DNA of 15,644 nucleotides, taken from positions 1-15,644 of the forward strand of contig SFJN01000040.1 in the NCBI GenBank assembly GCA_004555055.1, given 5' to 3'. Numbering within the stretch: the first letter of the stretch is position 1; each line of letters opens with the position of its first letter. A program made the translations under genes and the position numbers. Below are positions 15,591-15,644 of this stretch, piece after piece. The DNA is from Bacteroidales bacterium (GTDB taxonomy: Bacteria; Bacteroidota; Bacteroidia; Bacteroidales; Bacteroidaceae). Under the pieces are notes generated by a model that made no database searches, was not told where the DNA came from, and saw only the letters and a program-made list of their open reading frames with translations.

Positions 15591-15644
15591 ATTTACGGGC
15601 GTTTTGCCTTGCGTCATGCAATGATGATTACCTTTAGGGGTGTT
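15591..15644 (+). other. Window end, no feature seen
   Basis: The last 54 bases after the lipoprotein stop codon contain no start of a recognisable gene and no convincing terminator hairpin. Whether the transcription unit continues beyond the window cannot be seen. Confidence 0.5.

Overview
The window looks like chromosome from a member of the Bacteroidales, most likely Prevotellaceae or a relative. The evidence is a BspA-type leucine-rich-repeat surface protein, an outer-membrane beta-barrel protein with a carboxypeptidase-regulatory-like N-terminus, a BACON-like lipoprotein, the Bacteroidales form of the OadA/pyruvate carboxylase B subunit, promoter candidates of the Bacteroidetes TAnnTTTG type, and no clear Shine-Dalgarno sequences. 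The DNA is moderately GC-rich. The genus cannot be fixed from sequence inspection alone. I see no tRNA, rRNA, insertion sequence, integrase or CRISPR array.

Layout. (1) 168-1648 (+): a secreted BspA-like LRR protein broken by one frameshift near a T5 tract at about 1007-1011, followed by a terminator at 1740-1780. (2) 1649-2162: a non-coding stretch holding that terminator and the likely promoter and long leader of the next operon. (3) 2163-5730 (+): an oadG-oadA-oadB cluster for a sodium-pumping biotin-dependent decarboxylase, closed by a strong terminator at 5780-5821. (4) 5860-6594 (+): a cyclophilin-type prolyl isomerase with a helical insertion. (5) 6704-7930 (+): a YhiN/HI0933-type FAD-dependent oxidoreductase. 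(6) 8056-8100: a long hairpin between convergent genes, probably terminating both. (7) 8141-11320 (-): a large outer-membrane beta-barrel protein with a Gly/Pro/Met-rich tail. (8) 11321-11640: a divergent control region with promoter candidates in both directions and an imperfect inverted repeat. (9) 11641-15590 (+): four genes in one direction with short gaps: an SMC/ABC-type AAA ATPase, a DUF4435 (TOPRIM-like) protein, a sodium:solute symporter and a small BACON-like lipoprotein.

How the genes work together. The oad genes give a complete G-A-B set: the alpha subunit carries the carboxyltransferase and biotin domains, beta is the sodium channel subunit, and gamma is the small membrane anchor. 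They fit energy conservation in an anaerobic fermenter. The most interesting part is the ATPase + DUF4435 pair. It has the same two-part design as the PARIS anti-phage system (AriA ATPase + AriB DUF4435 nuclease), but the ATPase is compact and the pair sits among ordinary chromosomal genes. It could be a PARIS-like defence module or a Bacteroidales housekeeping relative of one. The sequence alone does not decide this.
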